DNA of 23,068 bases from CANJIV01 sp046330225 (GCA_046330225.1 JAXLTD010000017.1:1-23068); one strand, 5' to 3'. Shown: positions 15,401 to 23,068, counted from the first letter of the stretch. A program made the numbers and translations. Notes: a model not told the origin generated them from the letters alone.

Positions 15401-18367
15401 GCCGATGCCGGTGCGATGGCGTTGCCCGCCGCGTCCGCGAGCGGCGCGCGGATCACGACGCGGGTCGCGGTGACGGTCCGCGCGAACCGCACGGTCGCGG
15501 TCCGGGTGCGCGGCGCGTAGTCCATCTCCGCAGCCGGGCCGGCGCCCGGAACGGCGATCGCGCGCGACCCGAGGCCCGTGACGTCCTCGCTGAAGGTGAG
15601 GGCGACGGCGCGCGGTCCGGCCCGGCGGGCCCGAACGAGCCGTGGCCGCACGCGGTCGGATGTTCCCGGGGCCCGGGCGACGGTCACGCGCAGCCTGGCG
15701 GCCCCGCGGGCCCCGGACCCGTCGTGCGCATCGAGCGTGAGCACGTGAGCCCCGGGCGAGAGGCGGGCGAGCAGCGACGGGCCGGAGCCGAGCACGCCGT
15801 CGCGGCTGCTGCTCCACCGCAGGCTGGGCACGGCGCCGTCGTCGTCGACGTACCGCCGTGCCGGTCAGCGCCAGGGCCGTCCCCGCGGTGGCCGCCGCTC
15901 CGTCGCGCGGGGAGGTGATCGCGGCCTGCGGCGGATGGTTCGGCACCTGGACCGCCGCCGCGGCCACGTCGGTGGCGCTCCGCAGCCCGTCCGTGGCGAT
16001 CACGCGGAAGCGGCCACGGCGCGTGGCGGGCAGCCGAGCGAGGTCGACGTCGTAGCTCAGGCCCGGCACCTGGGGGTCGAGCGTGCGCCAGACTCGGCCG
16101 CCGTCGCGCGAGAACTGGACCACGTAGCTGAGGCCGTCGCCGTCCGCGTCGCTCGCCGACCAGGACACGCGCCGCAGGCCGCGGGCCCGCAGCGGCCGCT
16201 GCCGGGGCGGGTCGGTCCACTGCACGGCCGGCGCCGCGCGGCTGGCCTGCCGGCGCGCGAGCACCGTGCCGCCGCGCTCGAGCACGAGGGTGGCGATCCG
16301 CGCGGGGCTCGGGAACGTCGCGCCCGCCACGGTGATCGGCGGCCCATGGATCGCGGTCGGGTCGAGGTCGAACCGGTGGACGGCCACGGTGCGCCCTGCC
16401 GCGTCGAGCGCCCGCAGGGCGTGCGTGCCGCGGGTGCCGAGCCGCAGCGGCGACACGGCCAGCCGGGCCGCGCGGCCGATCGTCGCCGTGACCCCGGGCC
16501 CGACCGTCGCCGTCACGACCAGCGAGTCGCGCGGCGCCGCGGCCGTCCGCCCCAGGAGGAGCGACGACGCGCTCGCCGCCTTCGCCGCGACCGCGCGGGC
16601 GCCCGGCCCGCCCCCAGGCACCCTGGCCACGACCCCGCTGCCGTTCTGGCGCCGCAGCAGCTCGGCCAGGAGCGCGGTGTACGTCGTCGTGGAGATCCAC
16701 TTCAGGCCGCCGTAGCTCATGACGTCGTGCAGGTGGGTCTCGGCGTCGATCTGCTCGGGGTAGGTGCCCATGTTCGCCACCCCGTAGCCGTGGCCGCCGA
16801 GCTGGGCGTGGCGCGGGCGAAACGACGCATCGCAGCCCCCGGCGCCGTCCGCCGCCTCGCCGTGATCGCAGCTCGCGTGCGGGCGCCCGAGGAGATGGCC
16901 GACCTCGTGCGGTGCGGTCATCGCCGACTCCGCGAAGCTCTTCCACACCGCCCCGGCCGACGAGCCCACTCCGCTCGCGGCGAAGTCGTCGTCGGCCGTG
17001 AACGGGCTGTTCGAGATTCGGCACATGTCGGGGTGGGACGGGAGGATCCCGATCGGCAGCCCGTTGCGCGGGGAGGCGAGCGCCGCGAAGACGACGGCGT
17101 TGAGGAGATCCGAGCACTCCCGGCTGCCCGTGCGGACGATCCCCACCGTGCTCCCGACGCTCACCGCATCCGGATCGATCGGGTAGGTGCGCTTCAGGTA
17201 CTCGAGCTCGGCGGCCACCGTAGCTGCCGGACGCACGGGCGCCGCGCCGCCGGGCGGGTCGTACTCGACGAGGAAGGGGTCGAACTTCAGCGTCGAGACC
17301 GACGCCGTGAAGCGAACCGTCGTGACGATCGAGTTCGCGCCATCGCTGCAGCCGAGGCACTCGCGGAACCGACGGCTCTCCCGCAGCCCCCCGTCGTTCA
17401 CCGTCGCCTTGAGCCGCAGCGTCCCGGTGGCCCAGCTGTCGGGGATCCGCCAGGCGAGCTCGCGCCCGGGCACGTCGAAGCGGTCACGCAGGCCCTTGAC
17501 GTCGGGCGGCGCGGTGAACGGCTCCACGGTGGCCAGGCGCACGGGCTCGATCGGCGAGTCCGGCAGCTCGGCGTTGCCACGGAACGCGTGCAGCAGCCCG
17601 GTGACGTTCCCCAGGGCCGCCTGGGAGCTGCCTGCCCGCAGGCCGTTTTCGACGTTTGGCAGGAGGCGCACCGCGGTGGGCTTGCCGGTGATGAGGGGCA
17701 CCGACGTCGGATAGTCGGCGTTCATCGACGTGATCCCGCGGGTCGCCGTCGCGCGCACCACCTGGTCCTGGATCGCCTGCGTGACCTCCAAGGCCTGGGC
17801 GTAGACGTTCGCGGTCGGCTCGGGCGACCCGAAGCCGACGTCGACGCCGTCGGCGAAGGTCGTGCTCTGGCCCTGCGAGGGGTTGTTTCCGACCGTCAGA
17901 CGCAGCACGAAACGCCGCCGATCCCGGCGATCGGGCGGCGGCAGCAGGGATGCGGGGATCGTCGCGGGCCCGAGGCGGAAGGCGCGCCGCCCGGCCGGGC
18001 CGGCCTCGCAGTTGTCGACGCACTCGACCGGCGCCGCCACCGTGCCGAGCAGGGCACCAACCGGGTCCCTGACCTGCACCTCGGCGGCGTCGGGCGGGAC
18101 CCGTCCGGTGAGGACGCGCGCCGTTCCGGTGACGGCGGCCGACCGGCCGGCGCCCATGGTCGCCCCGTCGGCGGGATCGGAGACGGTCACGCCTTGCAGC
18201 GCGAAGGGGAACGTGAACGCCGGCTGGTCGCGGACGATGAGGTTCACGGCACCGGGAAGCGCCTGGCTGGCCCGGGCGGGGCCAGACTCGTGGTCGGCAC
18301 GGGCAGCGGGCGCCGCGAGGAGCGCCGCGGCCGCCGCCGGCATCAGTGCCGTGATCACGCCCCGCAT
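15385..18367 (-). CDS. Secreted metzincin-type zinc metalloprotease with C-terminal Ig-like domains, interrupted by a single-base frameshift
   Basis: About 993 residues after correction. Residues 1-24 form a signal peptide with likely cleavage after ARA (Ala24). A metzincin zinc site is complete: HEVGHLLGRPH (487-497), with ligands His487, His491 and His497 and catalytic Glu488, and a Met-turn HDVMSYGG (547-554) 53 residues later. Cysteines come in close or spaced pairs (116/120, 337/340, 418/449, 500/512), fitting a disulfide-bonded extracellular protein. From about 730 a fibronectin/Ig-like domain follows (SWSASDADGDGLSYVVQFSRD), then a second one starting PQAAITSPRDG. At about 15853 the frame shifts by one extra base: GTA ends the first frame, while YVDDDGAVPSLRW continues in the other to the stop at 15385. 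The last ~85 residues (VALTFSEDVTGLG) resemble a bacterial Ig-like domain. The target is unknown. Confidence 0.85.
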
Positions 18368-18375
18368 CGGGCGCG

Positions 18376-18381
18376 ATCCTA
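18376..18381 (-). promoter_or_regulatory. Candidate -10 box (TAGGAT) for the metzincin gene
   Basis: TAGGAT on the minus strand lies 8 nt before the ATG at 18367, within the 58-nt gap after the MBL-fold gene stop. It suggests an independent, leaderless transcript. I see no good -35. Confidence 0.4.
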
Positions 18382-18425
18382 CGGCAGCGCCCCGCCGCGG
18401 GCGCCGGGCGTGGCTCGCGGAACGC

Positions 18426-19187
18426 CTAGGCAGCGGCGTCGCCGCCGGCCGCGACCTGCGACCCCGGCACGATGTCGTCGCTGCCGTCGGGCCAGCGGAC
18501 CCAGGCCTTGTGGCCGCCGTCGTAGTCGTCGCCGAGCAGCACGAGCGTCGCCGCCTGGTCGCCGAACACGGTGCACGGCTCGTCGCCCTCGGGATCCTCG
18601 CCGCGCCAGAGGCGGATGAACCGGTTGGACTCCCACTCGGCGCCGATGGTGGTCGGGTCGGTGTGGCCCGGGTGCACGACCGTCTCGGGCGGCAGTGCCA
18701 TGAGCGTGTCCATGATCGAGGCCTTCAGGTCGGCATAGCTCGTGCTCCCGGGCGCGCGCACGCCCCCGACGGAGCCCTTGAACAGCGTGTCGCCAGTGAA
18801 CACGTCGGTGCCGTTCACGACGAGCGCGAGCATCCCGTTGGTGTGCCCCGGAGTGTGGAGCGCCTCGATCCGCAAGCCGCCGATCTCCAGCGTCTCCCCT
18901 GGCGCGATGGTGCCCGTGGCCTGCGGCACGTGCTCGCGCTCGCCTTCGTGGATGAGGACGGGCGTGCCGGGATGGCGCTCGAGCACCGCGTCGAGCTCCG
19001 ACACGTGGTCGTAGTGATGATGGGTGAGGAGCACGTGCGAGAGCGTCAGCCCGTGGGCGTCGATCGCGTCGAGCAGCGGGCCAACGGGGCCGCCCGCGTC
19101 GATCAGGACGGCGGTGCCGCCCTCCTGGTCCGCGACGAGGTAGGTGTTGGACAGGAACTGGTCGTTCATCGAGCGCTCGAGGATCAT
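18426..19187 (-). CDS. Metallo-beta-lactamase-fold hydrolase, glyoxalase II-like
   Basis: A 253-residue hydrolase. The dinuclear metal motif is THHHYDH (55-61: His56, His58, Asp60, His61), followed by HTPGHTNG near residue 110 and FTGDTLFKG, which supply the next His and bridging Asp, and later VVHPGHTDPT. This is the arrangement of glyoxalase II-like thioesterases. After the core there is a ~70-residue C-terminal tail containing GDDYDGGHKAWVRWPDG, which ordinary glyoxalase II proteins of this length would not show. The start is ATG 19187, chosen over an in-frame start at 19214 because a TACGCT box sits 7 nt before it and the longer start would run through that promoter. It is divergent from a glyoxalase I-like gene, which suggests thiol-adduct detoxification. 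Confidence 0.85.
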   Translation of the reverse strand: MILERSMNDQFLSNTYLVADQEGGTAVLIDAGGPVGPLLDAIDAHGLTLSHVLLTHHHYDHVSELDAVLERHPGTPVLIHEGEREHVPQATGTIAPGETLEIGGLRIEALHTPGHTNGMLALVVNGTDVFTGDTLFKGSVGGVRAPGSTSYADLKASIMDTLMALPPETVVHPGHTDPTTIGAEWESNRFIRLWRGEDPEGDEPCTVFGDQAATLVLLGDDYDGGHKAWVRWPDGSDDIVPGSQVAAGGDAAA

Positions 19188-19194
19188 GGGCGCC

Positions 19195-19200
19195 AGCGTA
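19195..19200 (-). promoter_or_regulatory. Candidate -10 box (TACGCT) for the MBL-fold gene
   Basis: TACGCT on the minus strand is 7 nt before ATG 19187. The divergent glyoxalase gene has the identical hexamer 6 nt before its own ATG. A CTGACA sequence (19222-19227, minus strand) is present but 21 bp away, too far for a standard -35. Confidence 0.45.
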
Positions 19201-19320
19201 CCTCGCCCCCGCACGGGCGGCTGTCAGGAGCCCAGCCGCGGCGCGAGCGGCAGGGCGATCCCCTCGAGCAGCGGCGGCGTCCGGCGGCCCCGGCGGACGC
19301 GGGGGTTGGAATCGATCATC

Positions 19321-19326
19321 TACGCT
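19321..19326 (+). promoter_or_regulatory. Candidate -10 box (TACGCT) for the glyoxalase-like gene
   Basis: TACGCT is 6 nt before ATG 19333, identical to the box of the divergent MBL-fold gene. The rest of the 145-bp divergent region is GC-rich, and I see no other clear element in it apart from TTGGAA (19306-19311), which is too close to act as its -35. Confidence 0.45.
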
Positions 19327-19332
19327 CCGGCC

Positions 19333-19713
19333 ATGAGCCTGATCCACACCTGCTACCGAATCACCGACATCGATCGCTCGGTCGCGTTCTACGAGGCGCT
19401 CGGCTTCGCGGAGGTGGGACGGATGCCGATCCGCGACGAGGCGGTCAACGTCTTCATGAACATCCCGGGCGACGGTGACATCCCGAAGCTCGAGCTGACC
19501 TACAACTTCGGCGTGGACTCCTACGACCTCGGCACGGGCTACAACCACATCGCGATCAGCGCTCCCGACCTCGACGCGACGCTGGCCCAGCTGGCCGCGC
19601 TCGGCATCGAGCCGGAGAAGCCGCCGTACACGGTCCGGGAGGGCGGCCACCGGCTGTGCTTCGTGCGCGATCCGGACGGCTACCGGATCGAGCTGATCGA
19701 GATGGATGCCTGA
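19333..19713 (+). CDS. VOC-family glyoxalase I-like lyase
   Basis: A 126-residue single-module VOC protein. The four metal ligands of glyoxalase I are all present at canonical positions: His5 (LIHTCYRI), Glu54 (KLELTYN), His72 (GYNHIAIS) and Glu120 (YRIELIE). E. coli GloA uses His5, Glu56, His74 and Glu122, so this is very close in layout. The expected role is isomerisation of the hemithioacetal of methylglyoxal with a low-molecular-weight thiol; in actinobacteria that would usually be mycothiol rather than glutathione (inference). The divergent MBL-fold gene could supply the second step. The gene overlaps the downstream PPX/GppA start by 8 nt, so the two are co-transcribed. Confidence 0.88.
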   Translation: MSLIHTCYRITDIDRSVAFYEALGFAEVGRMPIRDEAVNVFMNIPGDGDIPKLELTYNFGVDSYDLGTGYNHIAISAPDLDATLAQLAALGIEPEKPPYTVREGGHRLCFVRDPDGYRIELIEMDA

Positions 19714-21265
19714 GGACGCGGGCCCGCCAGCCAGCCCGGGCCAGGACGGGCGCCGGACCGCGGTCGTCGACCTCGGCTCCAACTCGTTCCGGCTCGTCGT
19801 GTTCACCGACGTGCCGGGCTCGTGGTGGAAGCGCACCGACGAGCTCTACGACGCGGTGCGGATCGGCGCCGGCATGCGCGACTCCGGCGCCCTGCAGCCC
19901 GACGCGATCGACCGGGCGCTCCACACGCTGGAGCACTACGCCCACTTCTGCCGCGCGACCCACCTCGGCGCCGCCGACGTGCACGCCGTGGCGACGAGCG
20001 CCATCCGCGACGCGGCCAACCGCGACGAGTTCCTCGCCGCCGCCGAGGGCATCACGGGCCTGCGCATCACGGTCCTGTCGCGCGAGGAGGAGGCGCGGTT
20101 CGGCTACCTGGCCGCGGTGAACTCGACCACGCTTACCGACGGCGCGGTCCTCGACCTCGGCGGCGGGTCGATGCAGCTGGTCGGCGTCCGGGGCCGCCAG
20201 GCCGAGCACCTCGCGTCCTGGCCGCTGGGCGCGGTGCGCATGACCGAGCGGTTCCTCGCGGACGGCGAGCCGGGGAAGAAGCAGCTCAAGGCGCTGCGGT
20301 CCCACGTCCGCTCCGAGCTCGAGTCCGCGCCCTGGCTGCCCGGCTGCGGGACCCGGCTCGTCGGGATCGGCGGAACCGTCCGGAATCTGGCCGCCGCGGC
20401 CCAGTACGCCGCAGGCCTGCCGTCCTTTGGCGTGCAGGGGTTCGTGCTGCAGCGCGCAGCGCTCGAGGCGCTCGTCGAGCGGTTCGCGGCGCTCACGCCG
20501 GCGCAGCGCGGGGCCGTGCCCGGCATCAAGCCCGAGCGCGGCGACCTCATCCTCGCCGGAGCCCTCGTGATCCAGGCCGCGATGGAGGCGGGCGGCTTCG
20601 CCGCGCTCGAAGCCACCGAGGCCGGGCTGCGGGAGGGCGTGTTCTTCGCCCAGCACCTCGCCCCCGCGGACCCGCCGCTGTTCGCGTCGGTGCGGTCCGC
20701 GAGCGTGCGCAATCTCGCCGCTCAGTACCGCACCGACGACGCCCACGTGCTCCACGTCGCCGCGCTCTCCCTGCAGATGTTCGACGCACTCGCGGCAGCC
20801 GGCCTGCACCCCGGCGACCCCGAGGAGCGCGAGCTCGTGTGGGCGGCTGCCCTCCTGCACGACATCGGCATGACCGTCGATTACGACGACCACCACAAGC
20901 ACTCCCGGTACCTCATCCTCAACGGCAGCCTGCCGGGGTTCGCGCCCCGGGACGTCGCGCTGATCGCGCTCATGGCCCGCTACCACCGCAAGGGCTCGCC
21001 CTCGCCGGGCGACCTCGCGCCGGTGCTCGGCCCCGGGGACGAGGCGCGCCTGCAGCGCGGGGCGGCGCTCCTGCGGCTGGCCGAGCAGCTCGAGCGCAGC
21101 CGCGACCAGCTCGTGCGCTCCGTGGCCGTCGAGGTCGGGAACGGGAACGGCCCGGTGCGCCTCGTGCTCGACACCGTCGGGGACCTCAGCGTCGCCCGCT
21201 GGGCGGCGGCCCGCCAGACCGATCTGTTCGAGGCGGCGTTCGGCCGCCCCCTGACGGTCGTCTGA
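19706..21265 (+). CDS. Ppx/GppA-family phosphatase with C-terminal HD domain
   Basis: A 519-residue exopolyphosphatase / pppGpp phosphohydrolase-type enzyme. The actin-like ATPase fold has VVDLGSNSFRL (20-30, phosphate loop 1), ATSAIRDAANRDEF (96-109), SREEEARFGY with the probable catalytic glutamate (126-134), VLDLGGGSMQL (148-158, phosphate loop 2) and VGIGGTVRNLA (219-229). From about 325 an HD-type helical domain follows, with LLHDIGM (384-390) and DDHHKHSRYLI (394-404). The expected substrates are polyphosphate or (p)ppGpp. The ATG at 19706 lies inside the last codons of the glyoxalase gene (8-nt overlap), so it is translationally coupled to it. It converges with the gene at 21272 across only 6 bp. 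Confidence 0.92.
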   Translation: MPEDAGPPASPGQDGRRTAVVDLGSNSFRLVVFTDVPGSWWKRTDELYDAVRIGAGMRDSGALQPDAIDRALHTLEHYAHFCRATHLGAADVHAVATSAIRDAANRDEFLAAAEGITGLRITVLSREEEARFGYLAAVNSTTLTDGAVLDLGGGSMQLVGVRGRQAEHLASWPLGAVRMTERFLADGEPGKKQLKALRSHVRSELESAPWLPGCGTRLVGIGGTVRNLAAAAQYAAGLPSFGVQGFVLQRAALEALVERFAALTPAQRGAVPGIKPERGDLILAGALVIQAAMEAGGFAALEATEAGLREGVFFAQHLAPADPPLFASVRSASVRNLAAQYRTDDAHVLHVAALSLQMFDALAAAGLHPGDPEERELVWAAALLHDIGMTVDYDDHHKHSRYLILNGSLPGFAPRDVALIALMARYHRKGSPSPGDLAPVLGPGDEARLQRGAALLRLAEQLERSRDQLVRSVAVEVGNGNGPVRLVLDTVGDLSVARWAAARQTDLFEAAFGRPLTVV

Positions 21266-21277
21266 TCGGAGTCAGGG
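21249..21277. terminator. Inverted repeat spanning two convergent stop codons, possible terminator
   Basis: CCCTGAC (21249-21255) and GTCAGGG (21271-21277) are a perfect 7-bp inverted repeat with a 15-nt loop. It covers the ends of the Ppx/GppA gene and of the convergent membrane-protein gene. The long loop and lack of a T-run make termination uncertain. Confidence 0.3.
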
Positions 21278-21769
21278 CGCCGGAGGGAGGGCGCCCAGCC
21301 GCGTCCCGCGCAGGATGCGCGAGCCCTTGATCCGGATGTAGCGCCGCCCGCGGCGGCCCTCTTCGGCCGCCACGACGCGCTCCATCAGCACGGCCTGGCC
21401 GAGGCCGACGATCACACAGCCGCCGCCGATCCGCAGGCCGGCGTCCCAGCCGGCAGGCAGCCCGACGAGCACGGTGAGCCCGGCGACGATGAGCGGCAGG
21501 TGCCACAGGGGCGTGGGCTCGCCGGACCCCTCCTGCCCCGGCTCGAGCACGCCGGCGCGCGCGACGGAGCGCCGCACCGAGCGCGGACCGAGCCACGCCA
21601 CGAGCACGGCCACGATCACGAGCTGCCCGGCCGTGTTGAGGGGCCAGCGCCGCGCCTGGCTGGCGAGCGCGAGCAGGAGGACGCAGTCCAGCAGCCCGCA
21701 GCCGGCGAGCGTGGCGCCCTCGATGCGCAGGCGCTCCCGATAGGTGGGCGGCGCGGGCGAGGCCGTCAC
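21272..21769 (-). CDS. Small four-helix membrane protein of unknown function
   Basis: A 165-residue protein that I do not recognise as a named family. Four hydrophobic segments are visible, about 20-38, 46-62, 88-106 and 112-130. They are separated by a basic loop (RSVRRSVARAG) and an acidic, Gly/Pro-rich loop (79-88). The C-terminal ~35 residues are strongly basic (GRRGRRYIRIKGSRILRGTR) and probably cytoplasmic. The start is GTG 21769, whose GTGA overlaps the stop of the upstream secreted hydrolase, so the two are translationally coupled. No catalytic motif is apparent. Confidence 0.75.
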   Translation of the reverse strand: MTASPAPPTYRERLRIEGATLAGCGLLDCVLLLALASQARRWPLNTAGQLVIVAVLVAWLGPRSVRRSVARAGVLEPGQEGSGEPTPLWHLPLIVAGLTVLVGLPAGWDAGLRIGGGCVIVGLGQAVLMERVVAAEEGRRGRRYIRIKGSRILRGTRLGALPPAP

Positions 21770-23068
21770 GGAAGCCGCTTCAGGAACGGGACGACGGTCT
21801 TCGTGAACGAGTTGCGGGACGGCACGGCGAGGACCGGGTCGAGGTGGCTCATCGCCGGATCGGAGACGATCGTCGGCGTGCGGATCCGCGAGGCCTTGGC
21901 GAGCCGGCGGGCGCCCGCGGCCACCGCCCCGAAGGTGAGGTCGGTCTGGAAGGCGTAGAGCGGGGTGTCGATCTCGCGCGTGTGGAACAGCCGCAGCCCG
22001 AGGAAGCGGCTCGCGGGATCGCGGCCCATCGCGTTCGCCGCGCGGATGTCGAGGATGAGCCGGTTGGGGAAGTACCACTCGGTCGCGTTCGGGCCGGTGG
22101 CCGCGAACGCCTTCGCGAAGCGCTGGATCGGGGTCTGCTCTCCCGAGATCCACGGGCGCGGGTCGCCGCTCGCAGCGGCGTGGCCGGCGTGCAGCCGCAG
22201 CGAACGGAAGCTCGGCAGCGACGTGCTGTCGTCGAAGATGTTGCCGAGGAAGGACTCGTTCGTCGCGGTGTACGGCGGCTTGAGCGCCGCCGGCACGATC
22301 GCCGCCGCCTGCAGCGGGGAGACGGCCCCCGGCGCCGCGGCCGCGTGCAGCGCGGCCAGTTCGAGGAAGATCGGCCCCGCCGAGGGAATGCCGGCCCCGA
22401 GCGCGTCGTTGAAGAGCTGGCCCCCGCGGATCTCGGCCAGCCGCGACTGGGCGGTCGCGAGCGGCAGCGGTGCCGGCGAGTTCCCGGCGATCGCGCCGAG
22501 GAGTCCGCCGTCGATGAGGACGAGGCCGGCGAGGTCGCGGTAGCCGGGGCGGCCGTTGAAGTCCCAGGCCGCGTAGGCCGCGGCCGTCGAGGCCCCGCGC
22601 GAGTGCCCGCCGAGGATCACCGACCGCCGTCCGCCGTCGGACGCCAGCCGGATGACCCTCCGGAGGTCCTCGAGCCCGGTCTTCAGGCCCCAGTCGGCGG
22701 CGAACGGCGCCTCCTTCAGCCCGACCTGGCGGTACTTGAACCCCAGGTAGTAGTCACGGGCCTTCGCCAGATCGCCCCCCTGGAAGCCCGTGCGGTCCTC
22801 GAAGGCCTCCTCCCGGCGATCGAGCGCCCACACCTGGAGGTTCGGCACCCGGGCGACGAGGTCGCGGGCCACGGGCGCCACGCTGCCGGCGCCGCCCCCG
22901 GTCCCCGGCACGAGGACGAGGACCTTCGTCGCGCGCGAGGGGCCGAACGTCTGGACCCAGACCCGGTCGTAGCGGGCAGGACCCGCAGCCGGCGCGCCCG
23001 GCACGGCGCGGTAGGCGGCGCTCGCGCCGGACGCGGCCGTGAGCACTGCGAGGAGCAGGACAGCGGGA
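21766..23068 (-). CDS. Secreted alpha/beta hydrolase, 5' end beyond the window
   Basis: At least 433 codons; the frame stays open to the right edge, so the true start lies outside. The first visible residues, PAVLLLAVLTAASGASAAYR, are a hydrophobic core plus an Ala-x-Ala-type cleavage region. This indicates a signal peptide that the in-frame GTG at 23046 would truncate. The alpha/beta hydrolase fold shows an oxyanion-type loop LVPGTGGGAG, nucleophile elbow GGHSRGAS (Ser149 counted from the GTG) and a late His in AMSHLDP. Acid candidates lie in VLIDGG or IVSDPAMS. The long region between the elbow and the C-terminus, about 150 residues with PPYTATNESFLGNIFDD, is a large cap. The substrate is unknown; esterase or lipase activity is plausible. 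It overlaps the downstream membrane-protein gene by 4 nt. Confidence 0.82.
   Translation of the reverse strand, partial: PAVLLLAVLTAASGASAAYRAVPGAPAAGPARYDRVWVQTFGPSRATKVLVLVPGTGGGAGSVAPVARDLVARVPNLQVWALDRREEAFEDRTGFQGGDLAKARDYYLGFKYRQVGLKEAPFAADWGLKTGLEDLRRVIRLASDGGRRSVILGGHSRGASTAAAYAAWDFNGRPGYRDLAGLVLIDGGLLGAIAGNSPAPLPLATAQSRLAEIRGGQLFNDALGAGIPSAGPIFLELAALHAAAAPGAVSPLQAAAIVPAALKPPYTATNESFLGNIFDDSTSLPSFRSLRLHAGHAAASGDPRPWISGEQTPIQRFAKAFAATGPNATEWYFPNRLILDIRAANAMGRDPASRFLGLRLFHTREIDTPLYAFQTDLTFGAVAAGARRLAKASRIRTPTIVSDPAMSHLDPVLAVPSRNSFTKTVVPFLKRLP

Noticed and set aside
15935..18619. 894-codon plus-strand frame opposite the metzincin
   Set aside because: The composition is Arg/Ala/Gly/His-rich without motifs. 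It covers the zinc-site gene and the end of the MBL-fold gene, so it is a GC shadow.
19188..19214. Upstream in-frame start (19214) for the MBL-fold protein
   Set aside because: It would add nine residues encoded across the TACGCT box. Homology-like sequence begins at MILERSMND, so ATG 19187 is preferred.
22972..23046. GTG 23046 as the true start of the secreted hydrolase
   Set aside because: The frame is open to the window edge and the codons before it (PAVLLLA) extend a hydrophobic signal-peptide core. The real start is outside.
1..23068. Mobile elements, CRISPR, RNA genes and biosynthetic clusters
   Set aside because: I saw no transposase, integrase, spaced repeats, tRNA-like cloverleaf, rRNA segment or biosynthetic megasynthase, and base composition looks uniform across the window.

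Overview
The window is very GC-rich throughout. It is tightly packed, with GTG starts, 4-nt start/stop overlaps, a Tat-type solute-binding lipoprotein and a PPX/GppA protein carrying an HD domain. This points to a high-GC actinobacterium. A soil member of Thermoleophilia (Solirubrobacterales-like) is my best guess, by inference only. I see no rRNA, tRNA, CRISPR array, insertion sequence or phage gene.

Left half (183-12911, minus strand): one 12-gene operon for uptake and breakdown of inositol or a close relative. In transcription order it runs: Gfo/Idh/MocA oxidoreductase, TIM-barrel isomerase, ABC ATPase, solute-binding lipoprotein, two permeases, IolE-like dehydratase, IolG-like dehydrogenase, IolC, IolD, IolB and an alpha/beta hydrolase. 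Almost every junction is a 4-nt ATGA/GTGA overlap. Together the genes import a cyclitol and carry it to 5-dehydro-2-deoxygluconate 6-phosphate. The last two steps (IolJ aldolase, IolA dehydrogenase) are not in the window. An IclR-family regulator (12972) is read divergently from a 60-bp intergenic region that holds two opposed promoters and a direct repeat, so it is the likely local regulator. Left of the operon is the start of an ABC1/UbiB-type kinase (1-146).

Right half (12972-23068): IclR regulator; DHA2-type MFS exporter; a secreted metzincin-type zinc protease with C-terminal Ig-like domains; a divergent pair of a metallo-beta-lactamase-fold hydrolase and a glyoxalase I-like protein; a PPX/GppA-HD phosphatase overlapping the glyoxalase; a small four-helix membrane protein; and a secreted alpha/beta hydrolase cut off by the window edge.

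Two patterns run across the window. First, all seven genes that seem to begin a transcript carry a TANNNT -10-like box 6-10 nt before the start codon, which suggests leaderless transcription as a rule here. Second, three otherwise full-length genes (iolD, the MFS exporter, the metzincin) each contain one single-base frameshift in a GC-rich run. Sequence error is the likeliest cause, though real mutation cannot be excluded.
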